In this document: one piece after another, positions 30,559-41,394 of the stretch
Layout: each line of letters starts with the position of its first letter
How positions within the stretch are numbered: the first letter of the stretch is position 1
Assembly: GCF_020080835.1 (NCBI RefSeq)
Contig: NC_058159.1
Span: 13,331,101-13,395,100 of the forward strand
Direction of reading: 5' to 3'
DNA: 64,000 nt
Source: Cotesia glomerata
Lineage: Eukaryota; Arthropoda; Insecta; Hymenoptera; Braconidae
The notes under the pieces: generated by a model
What the model saw: the letters and a program-made list of their open reading frames with translations, nothing else
The model's database searches: none
What the model was told of the DNA's origin: nothing
Translations under genes and position numbers: made by a program

Positions 30559-32133
30559 TTTTTTTTTTTTTTTTTTTTTTTTATATCTTAGGGGGTGGGA
30601 ATCCTTCTTACGGATTCCAGGCATAGTTGTTTGGCCTGGATATGTGGCGACTCGATGCAGTGTCATACTAAAACTCGACCCTAACGCCCCTACCCACTGA
30701 ACCCTAAACCCCTTTTCTTTTTTCCTCTAATCCCTCATGGAAACCGCCGTCAGGCATTACTTCGTGAGGGGAGGATCCAGCTACCGCTATTCCTTCTGGT
30801 GGCTAAGGTGTTATTTTTCCTTCCTTCTAGTTTCTGTCATTTGCTCTTTTTCTTTCAATGGAACGCAGCTCTGTAAGCACTTCTGTGGCAAAAGTGCTTG
30901 TAGCGTTCCAAGCAGTTTGATTCGACAACATTGCATCTACTATTGTCTCTGGTTGGATTCTCCAGTTCAGGATCCTCTCTAACTCCTCACGCTGAGGATC
31001 GAAACGTGGACACACAAAGAAAACGTGCCTTGCGTCCTCAATAACCCCTGGACAAGACGGGCACTCCGGAGAATCGTCGTGCTTAAAGCGGTGCAGATAC
31101 TCTCGAAAGCACCCATGTCCTGACAACATCTGCGTTAGGTAATAGTTGACTTCACCATGGTTTCGGCTCAGCCAAACGTCGATCTTTGGTATGAGGCGGT
31201 GTGTCCATCTTCCTTTTGCTGCGGCGTCCCACCCAAGTTGCCATCGCGAGATGCTGTGCTGCCGTTCTTCTGTTCTTAGTTCTTCAGCGCTCAGTGTAGT
31301 TGACCTCTTTCGATGGTAAAGGGCCCGTCTTTCTTTAGCTAAGACTCTAAGCGGCAGAGTTCCAGAAATGACGCACACTGCTTCATCTGATATTGTTCGG
31401 AAGGCGCTGGCTACTCTTAGCGCGCTCAGTCGGTAAACCGGACATGCTTTCCTCCATGATTCTTGGGTCTCAAGTGCGTCGGACCAAATGGATATACCAT
31501 ACGTGAGGACCGATGTAACTACTGATGATAGCAATAACCTCCTTGTCTGCTTCGGGCCACCGATGTTGGGCATCAATCGTACTAGGTTAGCCACTACTGC
31601 TGATGCTTTGGCGGTCACGTGTTCAACTTGTTGTTTGAAGTTAAGTCGGGAATCGAGCATCACTCCCAGATATCGAATGAATGGTTGGGATGTGATTTCT
31701 TGGTCTCCGACGTTTAAATTGATCGTTTCCACCACTTTTCTGCTAGTGATAAGTACAGCCTCGGTCTTCTGTTTAGCCAGTTGTAGGTTTACTGTGTCCA
31801 TCCACTGGTTAATTCGCTCAAAGGTGATCGTGAACATATGATTTATCTCATCAATATGCTTGGCGACGATTACTACGGCTACGTCGTCCGCGTACGCTAC
31901 CAGTTTGACATTTCTTGGTAGTTTCAGTCTCAGCAATCCGTTGTACATGATATTCCAGAGAAGTGGACCGAGAACAGAACCCTGCGGGACGCCTCCAGTA
32001 ACATCATACTCCTTTGGACCATTCTTCGTGTCATATCTAAGGACTCTATTCGTGAAGTAGCTAGCGACTATCCTTCGTAGATATCCTGGTACGTTCATCT
32101 CTTGAAGAGCTTGCATGATGCGATCCCAGTTAT
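30559..32133 (-). mobile_element. R1-clade Waldo/Mino-type LINE, copy D, 5' truncated
   Basis: On the minus strand, from a truncated point within the reverse transcriptase (about 32133) through the shared 3' UTR to a tail at 30582-30559 abutting pad (TG)n. The 5' junction lies in AGTTATTG, sequence common to the LINE and the adjacent pad, so it formed by microhomology. Confidence 0.9.
30827..32116 (-). CDS. LINE ORF2 C-terminal half, copy D, fully open (429 codons)
   Basis: The best preserved coding segment of the family. The frame in fact continues upstream of the first ATG to the junction at about 32133. Motifs in order: RRIVASYFTNRVLRYDT, GGVPQGSVLGPLLWNIM (about residue 42), catalytic VAYADDVAVVIV (about residue 75), NLQLAKQKTEAVL, YLGVMLD, the tether region (ISIWSDALETQESW), RWTHRLIPKIDVWL, and the CCHC-type tail CPSCPGVIEDARHVFFVC (about residue 372). 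No stops or frameshifts, so this is probably the youngest copy. The endonuclease and the reverse transcriptase fingers are absent, so it is not autonomous. Confidence 0.9.
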   Translation of the reverse strand: MQALQEMNVPGYLRRIVASYFTNRVLRYDTKNGPKEYDVTGGVPQGSVLGPLLWNIMYNGLLRLKLPRNVKLVAYADDVAVVIVAKHIDEINHMFTITFERINQWMDTVNLQLAKQKTEAVLITSRKVVETINLNVGDQEITSQPFIRYLGVMLDSRLNFKQQVEHVTAKASAVVANLVRLMPNIGGPKQTRRLLLSSVVTSVLTYGISIWSDALETQESWRKACPVYRLSALRVASAFRTISDEAVCVISGTLPLRVLAKERRALYHRKRSTTLSAEELRTEERQHSISRWQLGWDAAAKGRWTHRLIPKIDVWLSRNHGEVNYYLTQMLSGHGCFREYLHRFKHDDSPECPSCPGVIEDARHVFFVCPRFDPQREELERILNWRIQPETIVDAMLSNQTAWNATSTFATEVLTELRSIERKRANDRN

Positions 32134-32265
32134 TGTTTTAACCCCGTTTTTCGAAAATCGAGTTTTCATCAGATCTCGACGTTTTGAGGTCCTAGGAAGC
32201 TTCCCTGACTATTCCCGCGATGGTGTCTGTATGTCTGTAAGTATGTATGGATGTGTGTGTGTGTG
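32134..32265 (-). repeat. Pad repeat 7 between LINE copies D and E
   Basis: TTAACCCCGTTTTTCGAAAA, the inverted core, CTGACTATTCCCGCGATGG, then TATG/TG repeat to the tail of copy E. Its left end is fused to the truncated 5' end of copy D. Confidence 0.85.
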
Positions 32266-32514
32266 TTTTTTATTTTTTTTTAGGGGTGGGATTCCTTTTC
32301 ACGGATTCTAGGCATAGCTGTTTGGCCTGGATATGTGGCGACTCGACGCAGCGTCATACTAAAACTCGACACTAACGTCCCTACCCACTAAACCCTAAAC
32401 CCCTTTCTCTTCTATCCTCTGATCCCCCATGGTACCGCCGTAAGGCATTTCTTCGCGGGGGGAGGAATTAGCTGCCGCTCTTCCTTCTGGTGGCTAAGAT
32501 GTTATTTCTTCCTT

Positions 32515-35500
32515 CTAGATTCTGTCTTTTGCTCTTTTTTTCTCGATGGAACGCAGCTCTGTAAGCACTTCTGTGACAAAAGTGTTCGTTGCATTCCAGG
32601 CAGCTTCTGAAGACAGCATTGCTTCTACGACTGACTCTGGTTGACTTCTCCTCTTCAAGATCCTCTCCAGCTCCCTCACGTTGTGGGATTAAAACGCGAG
32701 CACTCGAAAAAACGTGCTCCGCATCTTCAGTGACTCCAGGGCAGGACGGGCACTCCGGAGAATCGTCATGCCTAAAGCGGTGAAGATAAGCCCGAAAACA
32801 GCCATGTCCTGACAACATCTGCGTTAGGTAGTAGTTGACCTCTCCGTGTTTCCGGTTCAGCCAAATGTCGATCTTTGGTATGAGACGATGCGTCCATCTA
32901 CCCTTCTCTGCGGCATCCCACTGAGATTGCCATCGTGCGATGCTGTGCTGTCTTTGTTCCGTTCTGAGTTCTTCTGCGCTCAGTGTTGTTGACCTCTTTC
33001 GTTGGTAAAGGTTCCTTCTTTCTTCAGCTAGGACTCTGAGAGGTAGAGTTCCAGAAATTACGCACACTGCTTCCTCAGATATTGTGCGGAAGGCGCAAGC
33101 TACTCTTAGGGCACTCAGGCGATATACTGGTCCAGCCTTTCTCCATGCTTCTTGTAATTCTAGCGCATCGGCCCAAATGGATATTCCGTACGTAAGCACT
33201 GATGTGACTACAGTTGCCAACAATAGTCTCCTGCTCTGCTTTGGGCCTCCGACGTTAGGCATCAATCGTGCGAGGCTTGCCCTTACTACTGGCGGCTTGG
33301 GACTGACGTGTTCCACTGGCTGTTTAAAGTTCAGAGTGGAATCAAGCATCACTCCCAAATATCGGATATAAGGTTGTGATGTGATTTCTTGTTCGCCGAC
33401 TCTAAGATTGATGGTCTCTAACACTTTCCTGCTGGTAATAAGCACTGCCTCAGTCTTATGTTTCGCCAGTTGAAGATTCATTGTGTCCATCCACTGGTTT
33501 ACTTGCTGGAATGCTAGATCAAACATGTGGTGAATCTCGTCCAGGTGTTTAGCGACAATCACTACGGCCACGTCGTCCGCATACGCTACAAGTTTAATAT
33601 TTCTTGGGATCTTTAGCCTTAGAAGCCCGTCATACATGATATTCCACAGCAGTGGGCCAAGAACAGAGCTCCTGCGGAACACCTCCGGTGATTTTCGTAC
33701 TCTTTCGGACCGTCCTTTGTGTCATATCTGAGGACTCTATCCGTGAAGTAGCTAGCTACTATTTTACTTAGGTATCCTGGCACGTTCTTCTCTTTGAAGA
33801 GCTTGCATAATGCAGTCCCAGTTAGCAGAGTTGAAGGCGTTTTTGATGTCTAACGTCGCCACCAGGCAGTACTTCTTCGTACCACCCTTCCATCTGGTTC
33901 CTGCAATTGCCTCCTGGGCCGTAGTAACAACCAGATTGATCGCGTCCAGGGTTGATCGTCCTTTTCGGAATCCATACTGGTTGTTTGCCAGGAGTGGATC
34001 TGCAACTGCTTCTATTCTTTGATGAATTATGCGTTCGAATATCTTACCGGCTGTATCCAGCATACAAAGTGGACGGTAAGATGACGGCTCTTCTGGTGGC
34101 TTTTTTCCTTTAGGGAGTAGAACCAGTCGTTGTTGTTTCCATTTCCGAGGAAATGTCCCTTCCTTGAGGCACGTATTGTAAACTTTCAAGAATAACGTTG
34201 GTGCTGCCTTTATGGCTGTTTTCAAGGCAATATTAGGGATTCCGTCTAGTCCCGGCGCTTTGTTATTCCCTACGCGGTTACAAGCCTCCATTAGTTCTTT
34301 CTTCCGTGACAGATGGAATGTCTTCAGGGTTTAGCTGCCTTAACTGGCCGGTGAATACCGGTTGTTGAGGAAACAGCACAGTAACAATCCTCTCTAGGAG
34401 CCGCGGACACGTAGGCGACGGCATTGGCTGGTATTTCAGGTGGGCCGTGACCACCTTTGTACGGTTTGCCCCATGGGTCCTTTCTCCACTTCTTCGACGA
34501 GTTCTTTCCAACAGCGTCTTTTATTATCCTTGATGGCTTTGTTTAGTTCCCGACGGGCCTTTTATACTCTGCCACCAGTTCTGCAAGGTTAGGTCGACGG
34601 AAGCCACGCTGTGATATTCTTCTTTTCCTGAGGCATTCTTTACGAAGAGCGCTGATGTGATCGTTCCACCAGTGCACCGCGGGTCTTCTATTTATGCCTC
34701 GTTTTCGTGGCATACTGGCGTCACAAGCTTCGGTCACTCTTTTCATAAGTTCTTTAGTCTGATCTTCTGCGCATCCAGCGGTGATCGGGCCATTATCCAA
34801 AGCAGTCGTCAGCGTACCCACGTCGAAAGATTGTACTCTCCACCGAATGTGGTTAGGTAACCTACTAGTTCCTCTAGTATCCTGGTCATTTGATATCTCC
34901 CAGAGAATCGCGTTGTGGTCACTGGCAGTGTAGATATCCAGCACCTTCCAGTTGAGGTTACCTCTCGCGAGGCTGCTACTGACGAACGTGAGGTCTACGA
35001 TGGAACTTGCGTCTCCTTTGGTGTAGGTTGGTGTGTCACCACTGTTGAGTAAGACTACGTCTAATGCAGTAAAAGCCTCAAGTAACGCTTTACCTCGTGC
35101 GTTAGTTAGCTTGCTACCCCAGTCTACTGCCCAGGAGTTAAAGTCGCCGGCTATCGCGACTGGATGATGCTGCTTCGCGTCCTCTGTCAGTCGATCCAGA
35201 AAGTTAGTGAAGTCAACAATAGAGAGGCTAGGTGGTGCGTAGCAGCTATAGAAGCGAACGCCATCTACTGATACTGCTACAAAGCCGGCATTGCAATTAT
35301 TAACTACGCTCTGGAATGGGAGCTTGCCACAGGACCAAATGACGGCCCTAGTGGTCGTGTCCGTTTCCCCATAATTTGCCTTTAAGGCATTTATATGGCT
35401 CAGCTATTAGTACAAGGTCAGGCCCTAGTTCACGCACTGTCTGCAGAAGCAAGTCATGTGCAGCCTCACAATGATTGAGGTTGAGCTGCAGTATCTTCAT
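32515..35500 (-). pseudogene. LINE ORF2 (endonuclease plus reverse transcriptase), copy E, frameshifted
   Basis: Starts at 35500 with ATGAAGATACTGCAGCTCAA, overlapping the ORF1 stop (ATGA). Endonuclease: LQLNLNHCEAAHDLLLQT, LIAEPYKCL, AIAGDFNSW (about 35160), IVDLTFVSS and ASDHNAILWEI. Reverse transcriptase: NNKAPGLDGIPNIALK (about 34270), YRPLCMLDTAGKIFE, YGFRKGRST, SSVLGPLLWN, catalytic YADD (about 33580), the RWTHRLIPKIDIWL block, and the CCHC-type tail CPSCPGVTEDAEHVF. Frame changes near 35350, 34540, 34290, 33770-33690 and 32690 disable it. The catalytic YADD itself is intact. Confidence 0.9.
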
Positions 35501-36851
35501 GTTCTTTTGTTTATTAACCTCTGAAGCGCCTCTTGGAATACCGGGCATTTGTGGTTGCCGGCGTAGTGGGCAGAGTTCTCTGCGCTTTGGTTTTCAGCGC
35601 ATAATGCACATTTGGCTGGATTCTTACAACCAGCGATCTTGTGCCCCTCTTGTCCGCACCTGATGCAAAGCTTAGATCGGTCTACGCTACTTTTGCACTG
35701 AAATCCATGATGCCCGAAGTGCCAGCACTTGAAACATTGGGTTGGTCTTCTCGTGGCTCTAATTCGGCAGTTTACCCAGCCGATACGGATTTTACCGCTT
35801 CCTTCCAATATCTTCCGCGCTGCAGCTGCTGGTAGAGTCACTACGGCAGTCTGGGTACCTCTGTAGGCCTTTCGGATCTTAATTGCCTCTAGCGATACCT
35901 CGCAGGATTCTCCGGTTGCCATCTGCAAGGCGGCTTGAATGTCTTCCCTGGTTGTAGTGTCATCAAGGTCTCGGATTTCGACGTCTTCCTGTGGACCTTT
36001 GCAGATCACTTTGGCCTCTTCTTGTAGGATGCCCTCGATGGTTTTCTGTAAAGCTTGGCCTTTATCGGAGCTCTTCCTAGAGAGCGTAATCAGCATGTTT
36101 CCGGCCCTAGTTTTATGGATCTTATCCACCGTAGTACGGACCTGCTCGTCAGGGACATCATTTTTATTTTACGCAAAATCTCAGCGTACTTCGCCGGCTC
36201 AGCTGGGCGGATGATCAGTGCGTCTGGCCTGATCCACTTTCGCGATTTCTTCCGTTTAGGTTCAGGACGGGGCTCCTCGGGAAATTGCTTTGGGAGCTGT
36301 TCTTTCCTTTGCCTTCTTTGTTCTTTCTTGGACTGGACTTTCTGCCAAGCAATCGCTTTTGTCCGTTCGTCCCTTTGCATTGTCGCTCTTTGTGGAGGGC
36401 TTTGTCTCAGGTCCTTCTTCTTGGTGACTTGGCTGCACGTTGGGTCTGGAGAGGATCGATCTTTCCTTTTTCCAGTCTTCGTGACAGTTTCTCGTTTGTC
36501 TTCGATGACCGATTCACCGTCACCTTCGGCTCCGGTATCCATTGCTTCGTCAGTCACAACTACAACTTTGTTGGTTTGCCCCGGTGTAGCACGGGGAGTG
36601 CGTCGCGATGCTAATCGCCATTCTTCATCCAGTTTTTTGAACCTTCGAAGGGCGTTAGTTGCACTAGTCGCCTTGGTCTTGATCTCCTTGTGGATATTGA
36701 CTTTTGACTGAACGAGATTATTTAACTCATTAGTCAGCTCCTCCAGGCATTCCAGCGCTTGCGCTCTCCTCATTTCAGCGCCCGCTTCAATCGCTGCTTG
36801 TTGGGCATGAAGCCCGTTTTCATTCTTGTTTGTTTCCTGTGAATTACTCAT
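35497..36851 (-). pseudogene. LINE ORF1 (gag-like, three CCHC knuckles), copy E, one frameshift
   Basis: ORF1 binds element RNA. From ATG at 36851 there is an N-terminal coiled-coil-like part (RRAQALECLEELTNELNNL), a basic middle, then IRPDALIIRPAEPAKYAEIL. The frame shifts at about 36130-36100, and the second part runs to 35497: DKIHKTRAGNMLITLSRKSS, a folded middle, then three zinc knuckles CFKCWHFGHHGFQC, CIRCGQEGHKIAGC and CALC...H...C. The TGA stop overlaps the ORF2 ATG, as is common in the R1 clade. Apart from the single shift it looks intact. Confidence 0.9.
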
Positions 36852-37301
36852 ACTTTTTGATTTACCAGCGCATCGTACGGAGTGGAGCGGGTTGTCATAA
36901 CTAGGAACGGGTGTACCCTCGGAGATAGTACTCCTACCCCAGTTCCCTGAGGCCTAGCCGACACTTAGCCAGTCCCGGAATACACGGACGGACCAGACTC
37001 GCTCGGAGCGGTGAAGATTCCGACCTCTAACACTCACTGCGTACTTCCTGATCAAGGCCCGAAGTGGCTGGCTCCTGATCCACTGCTGCAACTTACACCT
37101 CGGTAGAGCAAGCTCACATCAGCCGTGGCCTGCATCGTCGGAAACTACGATACAGGCTCCGGTCACTCCCAGTGGGTCACAGCAGAGAACGATCGTCTTG
37201 TTAGGTCAGTTAGTGCGACCAACCCATTAAAGGGGAGTTTTGTCCACGGGAGCGTATTTTGTTTGGTTATTTTGCTTGGCTCCTACCCGCTGTACCTCAT
37301 C

Positions 37302-37401
37302 NNNNNNNNNNNNNNNNNNNNNNNNNNNNNNNNNNNNNNNNNNNNNNNNNNNNNNNNNNNNNNNNNNNNNNNNNNNNNNNNNNNNNNNNNNNNNNNNNNN
37401 N
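37302..37401. other. Assembly gap (100 N)
   Basis: Exactly 100 consecutive N, the usual placeholder size for a gap of unknown length. It falls within the 5' UTR of LINE copy E, next to simple repeats. Confidence 0.97.
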
Positions 37402-37479
37402 CGTCGTTCGCCTACAGACCTGGTGTTATGGTCTGCGTTTCCCGCGATGCGCCGCTTGGAGGCCACGTAGCAAGCACCG

Positions 37480-37480
<1 letters not shown>

Positions 37481-37548
<68 letters not shown>
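37481..37548. repeat. (ATT)n microsatellite
   Basis: About 22 ATT units. It abuts the presumed 5' end of LINE copy E, so this end of the element does not sit in an AC or ACAY repeat, or the gap hides a rearrangement. Confidence 0.95.
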
Positions 37549-37550
<2 letters not shown>

Positions 37551-38176
37551 TATAATATATATTTAACTTACAAGCATGTACGGAATACACTCACATACCA
37601 TGCTTGTAAAAGTGGACCCTAGGAACTCCGCCGTCCATCTTACGGCATTAAATTTTTAATTTTCATTATTAAAAAGTTTAAATAATATTTATTAATTAAA
37701 GGTCCGAAGGGGGCGTGGCTTGCGCAAGCCGGAGTACCCGTTTTCGGGCGTATTTTCAACCCTCTGGGAAAATTATAAATATTAGTCCTACAATTCCGGG
37801 AGTCAAGACTTTTTTTAAGAAATTTCCTCTTCTTTTTTAATCTTTTTTCAAATTTGAAAAATCTTTATTAGTTTTTGAGATATTTGCAAAAAAATGAACC
37901 CTCTTTTTTTTAGTTAATTGTTAATAACTTTTGCAATTTTTGCAAGCGGAATTTTATTTTTTTCAAAAATCATCTAGATGTCATTCCGAATCGAATTACA
38001 CCTCAATCATAATTTTCGGAGACTGCTGAAAAAAGTTGACCAAAAAGGCACTTCTTGACTAGACTATTTCTAACAAAAGTGAATAATAATTGACAAAAAG
38101 AAAAAATTTTGAAATGAGCATTTAACGTTTCAGTTGAAGTAATTGCAGGTATCATTAGTGAAGTTGAAATCTACAC
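37549..38176. other. Spacer with a small hairpin and the CCGTAAGATGGACGG motif
   Basis: ACAAGCATGTACGG and CCATGCTTGT form a hairpin at 37568-37610. CCGTCCATCTTACGG at about 37631-37646 is the reverse complement of the motif found beside tRNA-like sequences at 7.9, 8.2 and 43.5 kb. The remainder, to 38176, shows no gene. Confidence 0.45.
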
Positions 38177-38431
38177 GGAAAGATTAGAACCCGACTAGTT
38201 CGTGTTTTGTACCAGACTCAGTCGTGTGCAGTGCCAGAGTGGTTATTATGCACGGATTCTGGTGCAGCACCCGACTGAATCTGGTGCAAAACACGAGTGA
38301 GTCGTGTGCGCACACGACTCAGTCTGGTGCGCACACGACTCATTCGGGTGTAAACTAATTTTTCTTCCATTTTTTCTTGCACACGACTGAGTCTGGTGCA
38401 GAACACGAACCAGTCGGGTTCTAATCTTTCC
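38177..38431. repeat. Short palindromic element built from CACACGACTCAGTCTGGTGC motifs
   Basis: Ends GGAAAGATTAGAACCCGACT and AGTCGGGTTCTAATCTTTCC are exact inverted repeats. Between them the motif CACACGACTNAGTCNGGTGC and its complement occur about six times. The minus-strand reading frame over it is an artefact of this repetition. Confidence 0.85.
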
Positions 38432-39056
38432 ATGTACCTAGCTTTAAGTGCGTCGAATTTTTCTGTTAGTTAAAATTGTCTCAGTAATATACATTTTTTA
38501 TAGAATTACAATTGTACTTGTTTTTACGAATTCTATTAAAATAAATAGCCAAATTTCTTTTCCATATATCAAGTGTTTAGATAATACATTTTAATCTGTT
38601 ACATTCCCGCGATTTCGCAATAAGAACAATTCATCGGTTGTGTTATTAGTAAAAATAACATGTATTTAAAATTCTTAGTCCGATGACTGAATAACCATAT
38701 GTTATTTTTGCACATCCCACATAATTTACCACATAACCAAATGTTAAGTTTTGTAAACCTTACAATGACTTTTTCCCCGCTGCCAAAGAAACGATTGTTA
38801 TAAGGAAATTTTTAGTAAATGTTATTGAAGCTTGATAGACATGTCCTAAATTTCATGTATCAAGAAGTCCTAAAAGGGTGATTCTTTGTAAGGACGTTTT
38901 TTGCTGTCCCGAGCATTTTTTTGTTAGAAAAATTGTTATTTTGTTACTAAAAAAAATTTATTACGAAAGTAAAAAAATATTTCTATTTGGAGCATTGAAA
39001 GCTAAAATGAAATAAATTTTGGTTTTTTTGCCATAAATTCGTAAACCACCAAAATA
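38432..39056. other. AT-rich spacer, no gene seen
   Basis: No reading frame, splice site combination or repeat that I can support. Confidence 0.4.
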
Positions 39057-39539
39057 CACTGAAAGAAAAATTTCTTGACTGGAGAACAAAATTCGTGGCT
39101 CAAGAAAATTTTCAGGTGCCTGAATGAAGACCGAAGTTGTGTTGGCTGAAGTAAAAATTTTTCTTGAAATTCTATTCTTGACGGAAGTGATTTTTTCTTA
39201 ATTCAAATTATTATAAATACTTGATACAATAAATTTTTTTATTAGATAAAGATTTTAAGATACTTTAGGGAAGTATCGCCACCTACTTCAGCTGAGAAAA
39301 AAGTTTTCTCACCTTGAGAAAATTTTTCTCTTTAATATTTGATACCCATTTTATATTATTTTAACGTGCAATTATACATATTGAATGAAAAAAATGATGA
39401 AATATTATTTGATCTTCCCATTTGACATGTTAATCAATAAAAATATTAATGAAAATTTACTTCTATCGAGATATTTAATTTTTTGGAGCAAGACAGAAAT
39501 TTTCTCAAGACAAGAAAGCTTACCCGGGAAAAAATGATC

Positions 39540-39840
39540 AGGACTGATCAGACCTGTTCATATCTGATCAGGCCTGAAATTAGACCTGAGCAGGCCTGTT
39601 CATGTATGATCAGGCCTGAAATTATACCTGATCAGACCTGTTCATGCCTGTTCATGTCTGAAGCATTAAATACGCTCAGACCTGATCAGACCTGTTCATG
39701 CCTGCTCATGTCTGTTCATGTCTGTAGCGTTAAATACGTTCAGATCTGATCAGACCTGTTCATGCCTGCTCATGTCTGTTCATGTCTGAAGCCTTAAATA
39801 CGCTCAGACCTGATCAGACCTGTCCATGTCTGATATCTAG
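39540..39840. repeat. Short-word satellite TGATCAGACCTG / TTCATGTCTG
   Basis: Repeated 10-12-base words, with a longer period of about 75 bases in 39620-39840 (block ACCTGTTCATGCCTGCTCAT...AAATACGCTCAG). The reading frame across it (Cys/Thr/Arg-rich) is a consequence of the repetition. Confidence 0.8.
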
Positions 39841-39844
39841 CCAA

Positions 39845-40737
39845 CACTGAGAGACAATTTTATTTAATAGTAATGAAATTTTATTACTATTTAATAAAAC
39901 GTTTATTTGGCTAATCCCAAATAAAAATTTATTAAATATTAATTAAATTTCCTTAAATACTAATAAAAATTTTATTAAATACTAATAAATGTTTCTTAGT
40001 ATGTAATGAATATTTATCTACATGTAATATAAAGAAAATTCATTAATCAACTAACTAACAAGTATTGATCAGTAATTAATTGAATAAATAATTAAGTAAA
40101 ATTGAATTTTGTCGGAACTATATTTTTGAAATACAAAGTCTACAACTGTTGTTATCCGAGTGGATGTTAATTTTATGCACTTAAATTTAAAAATTTCACA
40201 AATGAATCGATAAGAGTTAGACATTATTTAATAAAATGAAAACAGAAGCAGAAAACCAGACAATGTAGGGACGCATTTGTTAAAAATAAAGACTATGATT
40301 TCATAAATTCAATCGAATATTTATTTATTTTTATTATTTAAAATCTCTACATGTGATTCGTCATGAAGTAAAAAATAGGTTAGGTTAGGATGTCTTGTTA
40401 AAAATCTTAATACTATTTATTAAAAGACTTTACTGTGAAAAATATATTTGAATATATTATAATTAATTGATGAATATTAATTTTTTTTTTTTTTTGAGAT
40501 TATTTCTTTTAATGACTTAATATTCGTATTAATGACAGCAAACGAAAGCGTCGTTCGTGGTTATTTTAATAAACACATATTAGTATTTAAGAAAATTTTA
40601 TTAAATACTTATGAAATTTTATTAAATAATAATATAATTTTATTTATATGAAATATAATTTTATTAATATTAACTAAATTTTTTTTCAAGTCCAAATAAA
40701 CTGTTTTATTACTATTGAATAAAATTCTCTCTCAGTG
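39845..40737. repeat. Inner palindromic element with CACTGAGAGA ends
   Basis: CACTGAGAGACAATTTTATT at the left and AATAAAATTCTCTCTCAGTG at the right, with ATAGTAAT...TTTATTTGG continuing the pairing. The interior is TTATTAAATA-rich with no coding capacity. Confidence 0.8.
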
Positions 40738-40921
40738 TAGAACCATATGTTAATGGAGCGAAAAAAAATACATCATAGCCGTTCCGAATAAATCACTGTA
40801 ATATATGATTAATTATTAATAATTAATAAATTAGGTATAGAACTCCGTTAACTATAAGGATAAATCATGTATAAAATTTGAATTACTTGAAGTAGCTCGA
40901 AAGATACTCTCAAGTTAAGAT

Positions 40922-40996
40922 GAATCATTTGGTCAAGAGGTAAAGTGTCAGTCTGAAGAGCGCGAGGTGTACGGTTCGAATCCCCGTCGGCACCGA
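40922..40996 (+). tRNA. tRNA-like sequence 5, degenerate
   Basis: Has an A-box-like TGGTCAAGAGG, a perfect B-box core GGTTCGAATCC, and a 3' end GTCGGCACC followed by a T-run, but no matching 5' acceptor strand and an imperfect T-stem. Most likely a pol III-derived relic inside the middle palindromic element. Confidence 0.35.
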
Positions 40997-41394
40997 TTTT
41001 TTTTTTTTTATGGACCTGATCGAGTCAGACATGAACAGATCTGATCAGACCTGAACATGCCTGGCCAGGTCTGATCAGACCCGGTCATTTTTCATACCTG
41101 ATCAGACCTGAAGACTCATGCCTGTTCATGTCTGATCAGATCTGATCATTTTTTCCCGGGTACTTCTACCAAGAACAAAATTTTTTGGAGCAAGGTGCTG
41201 AATTTTCTCAAAACAAAAAGATTTTCTTGACTTAAATAAATTTTCTTGGATCAAGATACGTATTTCTTAAAGAGAATTAATTTTGTTGGAATAAGTGAAA
41301 TTTCTTGTGTCAAAAAAAATTTTTTTTTTCGCTCAAGATAATAATTAGGAAGAAAAATATTTTCTTGACTCAAGTGGACCTTTTTTTCTGTGCA

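Larger units (their letters stand above)
32266..37480 (-). mobile_element. R1-clade Waldo/Mino-type LINE, copy E, near full length
   Basis: On the minus strand it runs from a 5' UTR that continues across the N gap (sequence on both sides of 37302-37401 resembles the 5' UTR of copy C) through ORF1, ORF2 and the 3' UTR to a tail at about 32280-32266. Length is about 5.1 kb plus gap uncertainty. Copies E and D are head to tail on this strand with a pad between them. Confidence 0.88.
39521..41162. repeat. Middle palindromic element with TACCCGGGAAAAAATGATCAG ends
   Basis: The left TACCCGGGAAAAAATGATCA and right TGATCATTTTTTCCCGGGTA are perfect inverted ends. The inner flanks are arrays of TGATCAGACCTG and TTCATGTCTG words (39540-39840 and 41015-41150). 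Interrupted by the inner element at 39845-40737, and it also contains a tRNA-like sequence at about 40922. Confidence 0.85.
39057..41394. repeat. Outer palindromic element of a three-level nest
   Basis: The left end CACTGAAAGAAAAATTTCTT is answered by AGTCAAGAAAA and GCACAGAAAAAAAGG read in from the right end (41394). The flanks share many CTTGACTCAAG-type words on both sides (39070-39500 and 41165-41390). Interrupted by a second element at 39521-41162. Confidence 0.65.

Noticed and set aside
37125..37622. Plus-strand reading frames crossing the N run and ATT repeat
   Set aside because: They include unknown residues and a poly-Leu/Ile run from (ATT)n; the sequence is the antisense of a LINE 5' UTR.
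39483..39749. 88-codon Cys/Thr/Arg-rich frame
   Set aside because: Direct product of the TGATCAGACCTG short-word satellite.
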